From a virus: a stretch of DNA of 29,311 nt. The stretch lies in IMG/VR virus record IMGVR_UViG_3300025759_000481, positions 1 through 29,311 of that record; one strand, written 5' to 3'. Positions 11,471 through 21,374 of this stretch are shown piece by piece (position 1 is the stretch's first letter; each line of letters starts with the position of its first letter). A model generated the notes under the pieces. The model saw only the letters and a program-made list of their open reading frames with translations. It was not told where the DNA came from and did no database searches. A program made the position numbers and the translations under genes.

Positions 11471-11748
11471 TGGCTCCTCGTAGGGTTGCTAACCCTGGCC
11501 CTTCTGCGCGTTATTATCGCCGAAATCCTTCTGCTCGTCGTGTGAAAGCAGAGAAGGATACTGAAGTTAATGCTCGTCCTTCGCAGCAAGCAAAGCGACG
11601 CGAGTTGGCGAAAGCCCGACGTGAGCGTGGAATGATGGGCAAAGGCGGCAAGGATTTGTCGCACACTAAGTCTGGTCGGATGGTCCGTGAATCTGTAAAG
11701 AAGAACCGTGGCCGTCAGGGAGCAAACGGTAAATCAACGAAGAAGTGA
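11470..11748 (+). CDS. Conserved basic phage protein upstream of terminase
   Basis: GTG 11470 overlaps the previous stop (TAGTG), giving 92 residues; GTG 11464 is an alternative. The sequence has R-R-N-P-S-A-R-R-V, a K/R-rich helix KRRELAKARRERGMMGKGG, and the ending D-L-S-H-T-K-S-G-R followed by N-R-G-R-Q-G-A-N-G-K. I have seen this last pattern in small proteins of many aquatic phages. It could act as a small terminase-like DNA-binding partner, since no other small terminase is visible, but this is inference. Confidence 0.55.
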   Translation: MAPRRVANPGPSARYYRRNPSARRVKAEKDTEVNARPSQQAKRRELAKARRERGMMGKGGKDLSHTKSGRMVRESVKKNRGRQGANGKSTKK

Positions 11749-11754
11749 GGGTAT

Positions 11755-13704
11755 ATGCCTTCTGGTAGGCACACTACGCCTCAACAATGGGTTCAGTACT
11801 TGTTGCTTCGGCGTGCCGGAACATCTATGCGTCAAGCAGCAATAAAGGCTGACGTAAATTATCATTCAGCGCGCGACAACGAATCTGGGCGAACGTCTAC
11901 TCGTGCATGGCTTCAAGCAAAAGAACAAGTAGACAAAATTGGTGTTTCGGCTATCCCGTCTTACGACGAACTGCCGCCAGAGGTACAAGAAGCCTACGAC
12001 AACATCGAAGCGTTTGCGCTCAGATTTTTCGGCATAATCCTACAACCCTGGCAAATAGAAGCAACCGAACACATTTTCACACTCCTTGATAGCTCACAGG
12101 AAGAATACACAGTAATCAACGCGCCACCCGGCTCTGGAAAATCCACGTTTTTTGCCAAAGTTATCCCAGCCTTTGCCACAGTCCGAAATCGGGCTATCCG
12201 CGGAATGATCGGTTCATCTACCCAGCGACTTGCTGAATGGTACACTCGTCGGCTACGCGCAGAATTTGAACGCGAGCATGTTGCCCGTGCAGAATTAAAC
12301 GATCAAAAACTTGGTTTAGCTGTCGATGCGGAACGCACCATGCAACAAGACTTTGGTGCGTTTAAACCAGACGCGAAAGAAATTTGGCGCGCCGAAGCTT
12401 TTACAGTTTTGCAGCCAGACGACCAGCCGCTGTCGCAGAAAGAACCAACGTGGTCAGCGTTCGGAATGGATTCCGGTTTCTTGGGTGGCCGGTTTGATCT
12501 GGTTATTTGGGACGACGTGTGGGACCCGCGCAAAATGCGCAACTCTGAATCCCGTGCCGATATGTACCGTTGGTGGGATGAGGTTGCAGAGACTAGACTT
12601 GAACCAGGCGGATTGTTTATTCTAAACGGACAGCGGATGTCGTCTGATGACATTTACCGTTACGCTTTAGACAAGAAAACTCCTTTGGATGACACTGAGG
12701 TGGAGGGGGGAATGGTGTCTGGGGAGAACCCAGAACGGGATTCCTCCAATCTTGTTGAAACACCCCCCTCCACTGAGTACGAAGAATCGAAGTATCATCA
12801 TCTGAAATATAAAGTTCATTACGAAGATCGTTGTAATAACGATCATGGAGTAGACGCAAAGCCATATCCAGAAGGATGTTTGCTGTATCCACGGCGGTTG
12901 CCGTGGCGCAGAATCCGGCATATTGCTATGCAAACACCTGACCGATACGAAATTTTGTATCAGCAAGAAGATTCTGACCCGTCGTCAGTTCTTGTTGACC
13001 CAATGTGGGTTAGCGGTGGGGTAGGTAAAGACGGTGTAGACCACGTTGGTTGTTGGGACAATGACCGCGGGTTGTGGGAGCTTCCTCAATATCTTCCGTC
13101 TGATCCGCTTATTGTTGCTTCGGCAGACCCGTCGCCTAGTAATTATTGGGCGTTGCAATGTTGGGCGTACGTCGAAGAATCAAATTATCGTTACTTGTTG
13201 GAGTCGTACCGTCAAAAAATGGACGCTCCATCATTTTTGGATTGGAATCATGACAGACAAGAGTTCACTGGGATTGCTGAAGAATGGTGGCAAATATCTA
13301 ACGATATTGGACACCCGATTCAATATTGGATTGTTGAAGCAAACGCTGCGCAGAAATTCATTTTGCAATATGACCATTTTCGTCGTTGGGCTTCGACGCG
13401 TGGTGTCGAACTTGTGCCGCACTACACGCATTCAAGAAACAAAGGCGACCCAAAATACGGAGTTCAAATGCTGGCTTCCATCTACCGTTCGGGCAAAGTA
13501 CGACTCCCAGGTAAACAAGGTACTGCTGCACGACCGCACTCGTTGCTTCTTGTAAACGAAGTCACAAAATGGAATCCAGAAGGAACAGGGTCTAGGACTG
13601 ACGACTGTGTTATGGCACAATGGTTTTTTGAACATAATCTTGAAAAAATTTATACACCACAAATAGAATCAGTTCGTCAATGGCGACCTTCTTGGATGGG
13701 ATAG
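11755..13704 (+). CDS. terL: Terminase large subunit
   Basis: This 649-residue DNA-packaging motor shows Walker A A-P-P-G-S-G-K-S-T (123-131), Walker B L-V-I-W-D-D (249-254) and a coupling motif FILNGQRM (288-295). The nuclease domain has acidic residues D458 (ASADPS), E528 (IVEANA) and D616/D617 (RTDDCVMAQWF). The first 60 residues include a helix-turn-helix-like stretch (MRQAAIKADVNYHSARD), possibly replacing a separate small subunit. It cuts concatemers and drives DNA into the prohead at the portal, encoded next. Residues 316-341 look like an in-frame insertion carried by a 78-bp DNA unit. The frame is intact across it. Start ATG 11755 follows GTGAGGGTAT. Confidence 0.9.
   Translation: MPSGRHTTPQQWVQYLLLRRAGTSMRQAAIKADVNYHSARDNESGRTSTRAWLQAKEQVDKIGVSAIPSYDELPPEVQEAYDNIEAFALRFFGIILQPWQIEATEHIFTLLDSSQEEYTVINAPPGSGKSTFFAKVIPAFATVRNRAIRGMIGSSTQRLAEWYTRRLRAEFEREHVARAELNDQKLGLAVDAERTMQQDFGAFKPDAKEIWRAEAFTVLQPDDQPLSQKEPTWSAFGMDSGFLGGRFDLVIWDDVWDPRKMRNSESRADMYRWWDEVAETRLEPGGLFILNGQRMSSDDIYRYALDKKTPLDDTEVEGGMVSGENPERDSSNLVETPPSTEYEESKYHHLKYKVHYEDRCNNDHGVDAKPYPEGCLLYPRRLPWRRIRHIAMQTPDRYEILYQQEDSDPSSVLVDPMWVSGGVGKDGVDHVGCWDNDRGLWELPQYLPSDPLIVASADPSPSNYWALQCWAYVEESNYRYLLESYRQKMDAPSFLDWNHDRQEFTGIAEEWWQISNDIGHPIQYWIVEANAAQKFILQYDHFRRWASTRGVELVPHYTHSRNKGDPKYGVQMLASIYRSGKVRLPGKQGTAARPHSLLLVNEVTKWNPEGTGSRTDDCVMAQWFFEHNLEKIYTPQIESVRQWRPSWMG
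12700..12773. mobile_element. Miniature inverted-repeat insertion inside terL
   Basis: GTGGAGGGGGG (12700-12710) is the exact reverse complement of CCCCCCTCCAC (12763-12773), and TGAG flanks both ends (12696-12699 and 12774-12777). Element plus one TGAG is 78 bp, so the terminase frame is kept with 26 extra residues rich in E, G, S and P. Taking it out joins DDTE directly to YEESKYHH. The flanking direct repeat is in fact 7 bp (CACTGAG) because the inverted repeat ends in CAC. It encodes no transposase, so any movement would need one in trans. Confidence 0.5.
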
Positions 13705-13710
13705 GTGCGT

Positions 13711-15459
13711 ATGAAATCAGCCGAAGAAATTGTTGAACTTTACTACAATCGCAAAAATGCGCATTCTGGGGTTAAAGAACGAATGCGTCATATTAGGGAT
13801 CATTACAACGGTGACGTTGTTGTTCCTTTGCCAGAAATTGATTCAACAGAATCTTCTGCTGTAGCAAATCTTTTGGCGCAGGGTTTGGATCAAACTGCAA
13901 TGCGGATTGCGTCAGTTCTTCCTGACATTGTTTGCCCGCCTGATAATGAGACTTCTAAGCAGGCTCAGAAGTATGCTCAGATTCGTCGCAAAGCTATGTT
14001 TGGTTGGTGGCAGAATTCTACGCTTGATCTTCAGTTGGCTAAACGTTCTCGTCATTTGATTGGTTATTCGCAATCTGTGACTCAGATTCGGTTTGATAAA
14101 AAGAAGAATGTTCCGACTTGGCATACGCGTGATCCTTTGACAGCGTATCCGTCGAATCTTCGTGGCGTTGATGACATGACCCCGATTGATTGCGTGTTTG
14201 GTTATGAACGTTCAGTTGGTTGGGTTCAACAGCATTATCCCGCTCAGGCTTTGCAGCTTATGGGCGGGCCGAGCAATATGCGTTACGAGCCAGACAATCA
14301 AATTGAACTAATTGAATATGTCGATAGCGAATGTAATGTTCTTGTTGCTATTAATGAACCGCACGCTAATCAAGGTCATGTTATTCAAGAACTAGAGCGT
14401 GTTGAACATTATTTGGATCAATGCCCGATTGTTGTTTCAAATAGGATTTCGTTGGATGGATCTCGTGGACAGTTTGACGGGATTCTTGGCATGTATCAGC
14501 AGCAGGCAAAGTTGATGGCTTTGGAAGTTCTTGCTGTGCAGAAGGGCGTGTTCCCTGATACTTGGCTTATTGGCAATGCTGGTGAGCAGCCAAAGATTGT
14601 TAACACGGCAAATGGTTTGACTGGTGAAGTTGGTGTAATCCGTGGCGGCACTCTTAGAGATATGCAGTTGCAGCCTGGGTTTATGACGAACCCGGCGATT
14701 GATAGGTTGGAGCGTGCGCAGCGTTTGACTGCGGGTATCCCTGCGGAGTTTGGCGGTGAATCCACTAGCAATATACGAACGGGTCGCCGCGGTGACGCTG
14801 TGCTTTCTGCTGTGGTTGATTTCACGGTTCAGGAAACGCAGAAAACAATTGCGCGTGCGCTAGAAGAAGAAAACAAACTTGCTATTGCGTTGTGTAAGAA
14901 ACACGCAGGCAATAAGCCAAAGTCGTTTTATGTTTCGGTTGGCAAAGTTAAGGGGAAGGTGGATTACACCCCGAACGTTCATTTTACGACTGACGACAAT
15001 GTTGTTTCTTATTCGCAAGCCGGTGCAGATATTAACAACTTGGTTATTGCTGGCGGTCAACGTCTTGCAATGGGAACCATGTCTAAAGAATCGTTTATGC
15101 GAATAGATCCTTTCATTGAGGATGTTGAGCATGAAAAGGATTCGGTAACTTCTGAAAAGTTGGAAGAAGCGTTGCTTGCTAGTTTGCAGCAGCAAGCTAT
15201 GCAGGGTGCTTTGCCTCCTTCTGATTTGGCTCGGATTATGGACTTGGTTTCTAGTGACCGGCTTGAGTTGGCTGATGCTGTTGCGAAGGTTCAGCGTGAA
15301 GCGCAAGAGCGTCAGGCTGAACAGGTTGAAGCGACTGCTCCTGAAGCGCAGCCTGGGATTGCTTTGCCGGGTGCTGGGGCAGAGTCGAATGTTTCTCCAC
15401 AACCTTCTCCACAACCTCCACAAGAAATGGGTTTGCGTGAACTTTTGGGAGCGTTGTAA
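13711..15459 (+). CDS. Portal protein
   Basis: The 582-residue protein starts at ATG 13711 (AGG 5 bases upstream; GTG 13705 abutting the terminase stop is possible). Portal features are a helical start (SAEEIVELYYNRKNAH), the region SSAVANLLAQGLDQTAMRIA, a beta-rich wing with TWHTRDPLTAYPS, and a clip/stem area with RLTAGIPAEFGGESTSNIRT and a long helix TVQETQKTIARALEEENKLA. Twelve copies form the ring through which DNA enters and leaves. The tail end is proline-rich (SPQPSPQPPQ) and probably disordered. Position after the terminase and size agree with the call. It is coupled to the next gene by TAATG. Confidence 0.82.
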   Translation: MKSAEEIVELYYNRKNAHSGVKERMRHIRDHYNGDVVVPLPEIDSTESSAVANLLAQGLDQTAMRIASVLPDIVCPPDNETSKQAQKYAQIRRKAMFGWWQNSTLDLQLAKRSRHLIGYSQSVTQIRFDKKKNVPTWHTRDPLTAYPSNLRGVDDMTPIDCVFGYERSVGWVQQHYPAQALQLMGGPSNMRYEPDNQIELIEYVDSECNVLVAINEPHANQGHVIQELERVEHYLDQCPIVVSNRISLDGSRGQFDGILGMYQQQAKLMALEVLAVQKGVFPDTWLIGNAGEQPKIVNTANGLTGEVGVIRGGTLRDMQLQPGFMTNPAIDRLERAQRLTAGIPAEFGGESTSNIRTGRRGDAVLSAVVDFTVQETQKTIARALEEENKLAIALCKKHAGNKPKSFYVSVGKVKGKVDYTPNVHFTTDDNVVSYSQAGADINNLVIAGGQRLAMGTMSKESFMRIDPFIEDVEHEKDSVTSEKLEEALLASLQQQAMQGALPPSDLARIMDLVSSDRLELADAVAKVQREAQERQAEQVEATAPEAQPGIALPGAGAESNVSPQPSPQPPQEMGLRELLGAL

Positions 15460-15839
15460 TGCCTCGGAAAAGAAACACTCAAAAAGTTCAGACGGCTACT
15501 GGGCAAGAGTATGGGCAAGCAAAGGAACAGGCAGACGCTCAGAAGTTGATTCCGCTTCCACAAAATCCTGACCCGGCAATGCGTCCTGGGGGTTTGCCGT
15601 TTGCTCGCCCGACTGAACGGCCAATGGAAACAGGTTTGGGATCTACTGATGTTCCTGACATGCGTATTCCGATGCAGGAAACTGAACGCATGAAGATTCT
15701 TTCGGTTTTGCCGGTTTTGTCAGAGATTGCGTCGTTGCCTGATGCTTCTCCGCATTTGCGTAACACGATTCGTATGATGCGTCGTCAAGTTGGCAACGTA
15801 GAAGAGTTTGGCTCTAAAGGGTACAGCGTAGATGAGTAG
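15459..15839 (+). CDS. Conserved hypothetical protein downstream of portal
   Basis: The 126-residue product has a basic and glutamine-rich start (KRNTQKVQTATGQEYGQAKE), a proline-rich middle (GGLPFARPTERPMETGL) and a helical end (ERMKILSVLPVLSEIASLP, then HLRNTIRMMRRQVGN). Similar proteins occur right after portals in aquatic phages as I recall. It may link portal and internal proteins. Coupled to the portal gene (TAATG) and overlapping the next gene by 8 bases. Confidence 0.6.
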   Translation: MPRKRNTQKVQTATGQEYGQAKEQADAQKLIPLPQNPDPAMRPGGLPFARPTERPMETGLGSTDVPDMRIPMQETERMKILSVLPVLSEIASLPDASPHLRNTIRMMRRQVGNVEEFGSKGYSVDE

Positions 15840-18800
15840 CTGGTACGGAAATATGTGGAATGGGGCCACCGATCTTTTTGATGGGTTGGGTTCTTTCGGA
15901 GCTGATATTTATCGTGCTGGCGGTGAGCTTGTTGAGGGAGATATTGGTGGCGCTGCTGATTTGATTGTTGGGTCAGCGCAAGAAGATTTGCTTGGGACAT
16001 CTTTGATGGGGTTGTTTGGCCCACAAGGTGTTGTTGGCACAGCAATTGGTGCTATCCCTGAACCTATCCGTCAGCCTGCCAAGTCAGTTATTAACCCTGT
16101 TTTTGGTGTTATTAATTTTGGCTTGGAAGAAATTGTTGATAGGCCGCTTGGTACTGGTGCAACAATTTTGAATCTTGCGGTAACTAAACCTTCTGCTTTG
16201 TTTGATTTGTCAACGTATGCGCGAGCATACGCAATTAATGACGAGCGCACTGTAGGCCAGTCGGTTATGACGCTTGCTTATTTGAGCGATCCTTTTAATG
16301 AAGAAGAGTTTGACCAGCTTCAAGACAAACCTATTTTTAACTTGTTTTCCGGCGCGATGGACTTTGCTGCCGAATTTTTAGATCCAACTATTTATGCTGG
16401 CATGTTTGCTGTTAAGGCTGCTCGCGGTGCAGCAGTTGTTGGTAATTTGTCTAAAACTGGTCAAATTTCAAGCCGGTACGGACGAACGTTTTCAAACGCT
16501 AGGCATTTGTCTAGTGGGAAACGTTTAGCGGCTGCTCCTGATATTAATTTTGTTCGTGGCCGTGGAATGGGTGTTAGGCGAGCAGATATTGCTGGCCGGA
16601 GAATTCGTGGTTTGACTGCAACCGATCAACAGATTGCTCGTAGGCAGAAAGTTGCTGATTTGTTTACTGACGAACGGTCAGCAAACTTTGTTAAAAACGA
16701 TCAGTTTGTTCGGATGAACAATGCTGTTCAAGAAGGAACTAGTGCTGCTGAACGTGCTGCTATTGCAACTTTGCATATGGGCAAGGCAGCTAAAACGTTT
16801 GGCCGCGAAAACATACTGAAATGGGCAACTGGAGAAACTGCTGCTGCTCGCGAGTTGTCTATGCGTGTGATGATGGGCGATAGCACTGCGCATTTGGACG
16901 CAATGAATGTTGCTAAAGAAATTCAGCGTATGCACAATAGTTCTGATTGGGCTGCTATTTCACAGTATCGAACTACTTCGTTTAGACGCGGCAAGACCGA
17001 TATGACTGCCGATCCGGTTACTGGGGATTTAACTCCTGTTGATCCTAGAATTCAAAATTTGTCAAAACAGTACGACGATTTGGTTAGTCAAGTTGATTGG
17101 AATTTGCTTGATAAAACAAATGATGCTTTGAAATCGGCTTTGCCTAAATCAATGGCTATTGATCCTAACACTGGTTTGTATAAAGTGAAGGATGTTGCTG
17201 AAGCAACGTTGAACTCTGTCGATAACGGGATTGCTGTTCAAGCAATTGAAGATTTGGTTGGCAAGTACGATCCTTCTGCACGTTATGCAAACAGTGTTTT
17301 TCTTCAAACTGGAGAAGTTCGCAACCTTCCTTATGGCGTGCGAATTAGCAAAATCTTTGAAGAACAAACTAATTTCTTGAACAGAACTAAAAAGAAGTCT
17401 GCTATTACTACTTATGTTGATCCAGATACGTTTCTTGGTCAAAGCAAGGTTGTAAGGTTTATTAGTGAAAAAGTAAACCGTGCAAGGATTTACTTTCACG
17501 ACTCGGGATCTACTGTTGCTGTTCAGCGAACGATGCGTGATGCTTCTCGTATTGTGTTGCCTAACGGCAAAAAGTTTATAACTGATGATCGCGCAAGAAA
17601 TATTGTTCAAAGGTATGAGCAATTGCGTTCTCAGGGCAATATTGCTCAAGCTCAAGACTTGTTTCTTACAGAAGTTCGCAAAATTAATGAAGAACTAGAT
17701 AATTATCTTGCACAATTTCATCTTGACAATGGGTTTGCTTACGAGCGGCACATTGCTGATGAGTGGGAACTAGCACAGAGAGAAGTAACTAGCGGCAACA
17801 AGCGAGAAACAGTCATTTCTTTGCAAGATGATAACGGCAAAGTTGTAGGTTCGGCTGTTGCAACTACCGGTACTAATGGTGAGACTATTTTGGCTAATGT
17901 TCGTGTTAGCCCTCGTCAGCTTGAACGTTCTGCTGCTTTGCCCCGGTATGATATTGTTCAGAAGAACATTGAACTAATTGCTAAACGAGCTAGCAGTTCT
18001 CGCCGTGTCCGTGTTAGCACTAAAACCGGCGATGTGTTTCGTCTTGGCGTGCGCAAAGGCGGGGATGTTACAAACGTTCCAATGAAGTATTGGCGTTCTG
18101 GAGTGTTGCTTACTCCAAAGTGGCCTATGCGAATTACTTTGGAAGAGCAGTTGCGTATGGCAACGCAGCTAGGAACTTTGGCTACAAGTTTGAACTTCTA
18201 TAAAGGCGTAGGTGAACTACGCAGAAGTTATGCCATTCACAATTTTAGTAACGCTGACATTTTGGCAGACCACAATTTGTTAGAACAAGCAGTTCGTGAT
18301 GCTGCTGGCTCTTCAGGGGAAACCAAATCGTTGCTAGAATTGATGGACGATATTGGAGTTGACGGGTTCCAAAAAATTGTTAAAGGCCTTGTTAAAGAAA
18401 AGGTTATGACTCGTCGTGCGTTGCGGCGTTCTAAGATTAATTCGTCATTGAAAGCTGTTGGTGTTGCTGCGCTGTTTACAAATCCGTTTGTGGGGGGTCT
18501 TTATGGATTTGTGAGCTTTGGTCGCAAAACTAGACGGATGATGCAGCAACAGCAACGCACTGCTGCTTTGCATATGTCTGCTGCTTTGCGTGCGCGTGCT
18601 CGTCAAATGATTCTAAAAAGTCCTGACGATCAAATAGCGTATGCCGCTGCTATGGACATTATGTCTGAAGCAGATTATTTGGCTAAGTTGGCTGCTCCAG
18701 GACCGTACCGACAGAATGGTCGGTTTGCGAAACGGCCAATATCGCAAGGTGAAGCACAACAAGCTTTGAATAGTTTTGAGTTGGCTGACGATTTGCTTGA

Positions 18801-21372
18801 TGAAGCCGGGTTTGGCAAGTTGCAAATTGGTGGGCAAGCTTTTCGGGCAGGATTTGGTGACGATCCCCGATTTATGGCGCAGATTCAACGCGAAGTTTCA
18901 GCTAATCAACATGCTGGGACGTTGTTGCGTGGTCATAAAGAAAACGTTGCTAGAGACTTGGCTGAGAGTGCTAAAGCTGATTTTAAAATTAGCGACGTTT
19001 TGGAAATGTCAGGCGACGAATTTGCTGACGCTTGGGGCGTAATGCTTAACCGCATGTCTTCTGCAAGCGCAAATAACGAGTTTTTTCAAATTGTTTGGTC
19101 AAACGAAGATGTTGGAGTTCGACTAGACAAACTTGTTGATTTGCTTAACAACAATCCTGAAGTGTTCCATTCGGTTATTTCAGACGTTCATCCAGCGTTT
19201 GTTGCAGACGACATGGATTTGATCGCTGAATACATTCTTACAGAATACGACAATATTTTGCCGCCAGGATCTTTTGATGGTTTTCGTGATCTTGTTCGCA
19301 GCGGCGAAGAAGTTCGTTGGCAAGACGTTCAAGACTTTATAACAAGTTCCAATGGATCTATATCTTTTAACGACGCTATAGATTTGTATCGGAATGAAGG
19401 ATACGAACATTTTGGTAAGGCTTTGCACCCAGAAGTTGTTGAACTGCCAACCCAAATGGGTTTGAAAGTTGACAAATATATTGAAAACTTTTACGAAATG
19501 TTTGGCACTTTGCCGTCAGACGAACTATCTCGTTTCCCGTTCTATAAAGCAACGTATGACGTTGAACTTCGTAGGTTGACTTACCGGATGCTTGACGATG
19601 ACGGGACGTTGACTATTTCTCAAAACCAAATGAACAATTTGGAACGGCAAGCACGAGAGTATTCTCTTCAGCAAACACGAGATGTTTTGTTTGAATTGGC
19701 AGAAACTTCTCGGCTGGGTGAATTTATGGGGAACGCGTCGCCGTTCTTTAGTGCTTACATGGAAGTTATTGGGCGTTGGGCTGGGTTTACTGCTGATAAT
19801 CCGTTCTTTATTGCTAAAGTTGGTCATTTGTATAAACAGCCGTGGGAAGCTAAAACTCTTGGGCTACAGCAAGTCACGGTTGAGACTAACGCTGGAGGCG
19901 AAGCTACTTACATTGTGTTTAAGCCGTCTGGCGATGCTTGGGATGAAGAAGGAAACCCAACGACCATCTTTGAAGCAATGCCTGAATCTATTCGGGATTT
20001 GTTTATTCCAGCGGCTATGCGAGACAGTGATGCCCCGCTTCGGTTTTCTAAAGACGGTTTCAATACGTTGATGCAAGGGTCACCTGGTTTTGGGCCTCTA
20101 GTGACTGTTCCTGCACGAGAAGTTCTTAATACCAAACCAGAGTTGGAACCGACTCTTAAGTTTATGTTCCCGTTTGGTCATCCGCATGGAGATTTCTTTA
20201 CGAGAACAAGATCAGCATTGTTGCCTGCTTGGTCTAACAATGTTGAGAATCTTCTTAGACAGACTCACACGCGAGAAACTGTTGTTAATCGGATGTTCCG
20301 TGACCTTACGATCCAAATGGCTGATGCTGGTGATCCTCTAGATTGGAATGACGAAGTTCATGTTATGGAAGTTTTGGAAGAAGCCGAAAGGCGAACTGAA
20401 AACTTCTTTATGTTCCGAGTATTTGCTGGGTTGTTTTCGCCAACGTCAACAACTGTTTTGTCGCCTTATGACGGGCTAGTGCAGCAATACCGAGAATTGG
20501 AAAACAATCTAGGCTTTGAAGAAGCACAAGAACAGTTCTTGACTCTTTACGGATCTGACTTCTTTGCTTTGACTGGCAGAATGTCGCAATTGAATGATGG
20601 TGTTGCTTCTACTTGGGAGTCTGAAGAGCTTTATATGGCTAATCAGAAGCTAGTTCAAGCGCATCCTGAAATTGGAGCATGGATTACAGGCAGTGTTGGC
20701 ACTGTTGATGAAGAAACAGTCTTTTCGCAAATCACATATAACAAGCAATTTATTGATCCTGTTTCTCCTGGTTCGCAAACTACGCGTAGAGAGATCAAAA
20801 CTCCGCAACAGTATGTTGAAGACACCCAAGTTCAACAGGGTTGGAGAGAGTATTCGGACTTGATGTCTGAAATTAGGGGTTATCAAGACCGTGCTGCTGC
20901 TGTAGGTCTTTCTACGGGGTTGACTTCTAACCATATGAGGAAAGTAAAAGCTCTTAAAGACGCTGCTGTTGAAGAAATTACTGCCCGGTTCCCTGCTTGG
21001 CGTAAGGAATTTGATGATTTTGGGTCTTCAACGGCTCGGCTGGTTGCTGTTTATGACGGTTTTGCTGCTGCTTTGCAAGTTGAAGAGATTGTTCAGCGTC
21101 CTTCGTCAAAGCATGTGATGGAGTTTTTGCAATTCCGTATTGAATTGCAGAAACTTCTGGATGATAGAGCAGCGGCTGGGTATACAAACAATATTCAGGC
21201 TTCTGAAAATTCAGATATTGCAATGGTGTGGGAAAGTGGTAAAGAAGAGTTTGGGATGCGTCCTGACTTTGAGACTATTTACGACAGGTACTTCGCTCGG
21301 GATAAACTGTTGCCACAAACTTTTATTAGTGAAGACGATTTTCCAATGTTGAAATTGATGGTTAAGTACTAA
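15832..21372 (+). CDS. Giant virion protein (1846 residues), probably internal or ejected
   Basis: This is the largest gene of the window and has no frameshift. The N-terminus (SSWYGNMWNGATDLFDGLG) and glycine/alanine-rich helices are typical of capsid-internal proteins. A possible membrane segment lies at about residues 876-897 (VGVAALFTNPFVGGLYGFVS). Just before it comes a tract with KYWRSGVLLTPKWPMRITLE and LRMATQLG, which I recall from large phage virion proteins of unknown function. I find no protease, lysozyme or nuclease motif by eye. Its place between portal and scaffold, with three further large proteins, suggests a protein packed in the head and injected with the DNA, perhaps forming a channel. 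A tape-measure role is less likely because such genes normally follow the capsid gene. Confidence 0.6.
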   Translation: MSSWYGNMWNGATDLFDGLGSFGADIYRAGGELVEGDIGGAADLIVGSAQEDLLGTSLMGLFGPQGVVGTAIGAIPEPIRQPAKSVINPVFGVINFGLEEIVDRPLGTGATILNLAVTKPSALFDLSTYARAYAINDERTVGQSVMTLAYLSDPFNEEEFDQLQDKPIFNLFSGAMDFAAEFLDPTIYAGMFAVKAARGAAVVGNLSKTGQISSRYGRTFSNARHLSSGKRLAAAPDINFVRGRGMGVRRADIAGRRIRGLTATDQQIARRQKVADLFTDERSANFVKNDQFVRMNNAVQEGTSAAERAAIATLHMGKAAKTFGRENILKWATGETAAARELSMRVMMGDSTAHLDAMNVAKEIQRMHNSSDWAAISQYRTTSFRRGKTDMTADPVTGDLTPVDPRIQNLSKQYDDLVSQVDWNLLDKTNDALKSALPKSMAIDPNTGLYKVKDVAEATLNSVDNGIAVQAIEDLVGKYDPSARYANSVFLQTGEVRNLPYGVRISKIFEEQTNFLNRTKKKSAITTYVDPDTFLGQSKVVRFISEKVNRARIYFHDSGSTVAVQRTMRDASRIVLPNGKKFITDDRARNIVQRYEQLRSQGNIAQAQDLFLTEVRKINEELDNYLAQFHLDNGFAYERHIADEWELAQREVTSGNKRETVISLQDDNGKVVGSAVATTGTNGETILANVRVSPRQLERSAALPRYDIVQKNIELIAKRASSSRRVRVSTKTGDVFRLGVRKGGDVTNVPMKYWRSGVLLTPKWPMRITLEEQLRMATQLGTLATSLNFYKGVGELRRSYAIHNFSNADILADHNLLEQAVRDAAGSSGETKSLLELMDDIGVDGFQKIVKGLVKEKVMTRRALRRSKINSSLKAVGVAALFTNPFVGGLYGFVSFGRKTRRMMQQQQRTAALHMSAALRARARQMILKSPDDQIAYAAAMDIMSEADYLAKLAAPGPYRQNGRFAKRPISQGEAQQALNSFELADDLLDEAGFGKLQIGGQAFRAGFGDDPRFMAQIQREVSANQHAGTLLRGHKENVARDLAESAKADFKISDVLEMSGDEFADAWGVMLNRMSSASANNEFFQIVWSNEDVGVRLDKLVDLLNNNPEVFHSVISDVHPAFVADDMDLIAEYILTEYDNILPPGSFDGFRDLVRSGEEVRWQDVQDFITSSNGSISFNDAIDLYRNEGYEHFGKALHPEVVELPTQMGLKVDKYIENFYEMFGTLPSDELSRFPFYKATYDVELRRLTYRMLDDDGTLTISQNQMNNLERQAREYSLQQTRDVLFELAETSRLGEFMGNASPFFSAYMEVIGRWAGFTADNPFFIAKVGHLYKQPWEAKTLGLQQVTVETNAGGEATYIVFKPSGDAWDEEGNPTTIFEAMPESIRDLFIPAAMRDSDAPLRFSKDGFNTLMQGSPGFGPLVTVPAREVLNTKPELEPTLKFMFPFGHPHGDFFTRTRSALLPAWSNNVENLLRQTHTRETVVNRMFRDLTIQMADAGDPLDWNDEVHVMEVLEEAERRTENFFMFRVFAGLFSPTSTTVLSPYDGLVQQYRELENNLGFEEAQEQFLTLYGSDFFALTGRMSQLNDGVASTWESEELYMANQKLVQAHPEIGAWITGSVGTVDEETVFSQITYNKQFIDPVSPGSQTTRREIKTPQQYVEDTQVQQGWREYSDLMSEIRGYQDRAAAVGLSTGLTSNHMRKVKALKDAAVEEITARFPAWRKEFDDFGSSTARLVAVYDGFAAALQVEEIVQRPSSKHVMEFLQFRIELQKLLDDRAAAGYTNNIQASENSDIAMVWESGKEEFGMRPDFETIYDRYFARDKLLPQTFISEDDFPMLKLMVKY

Positions 21373-21374
21373 TT

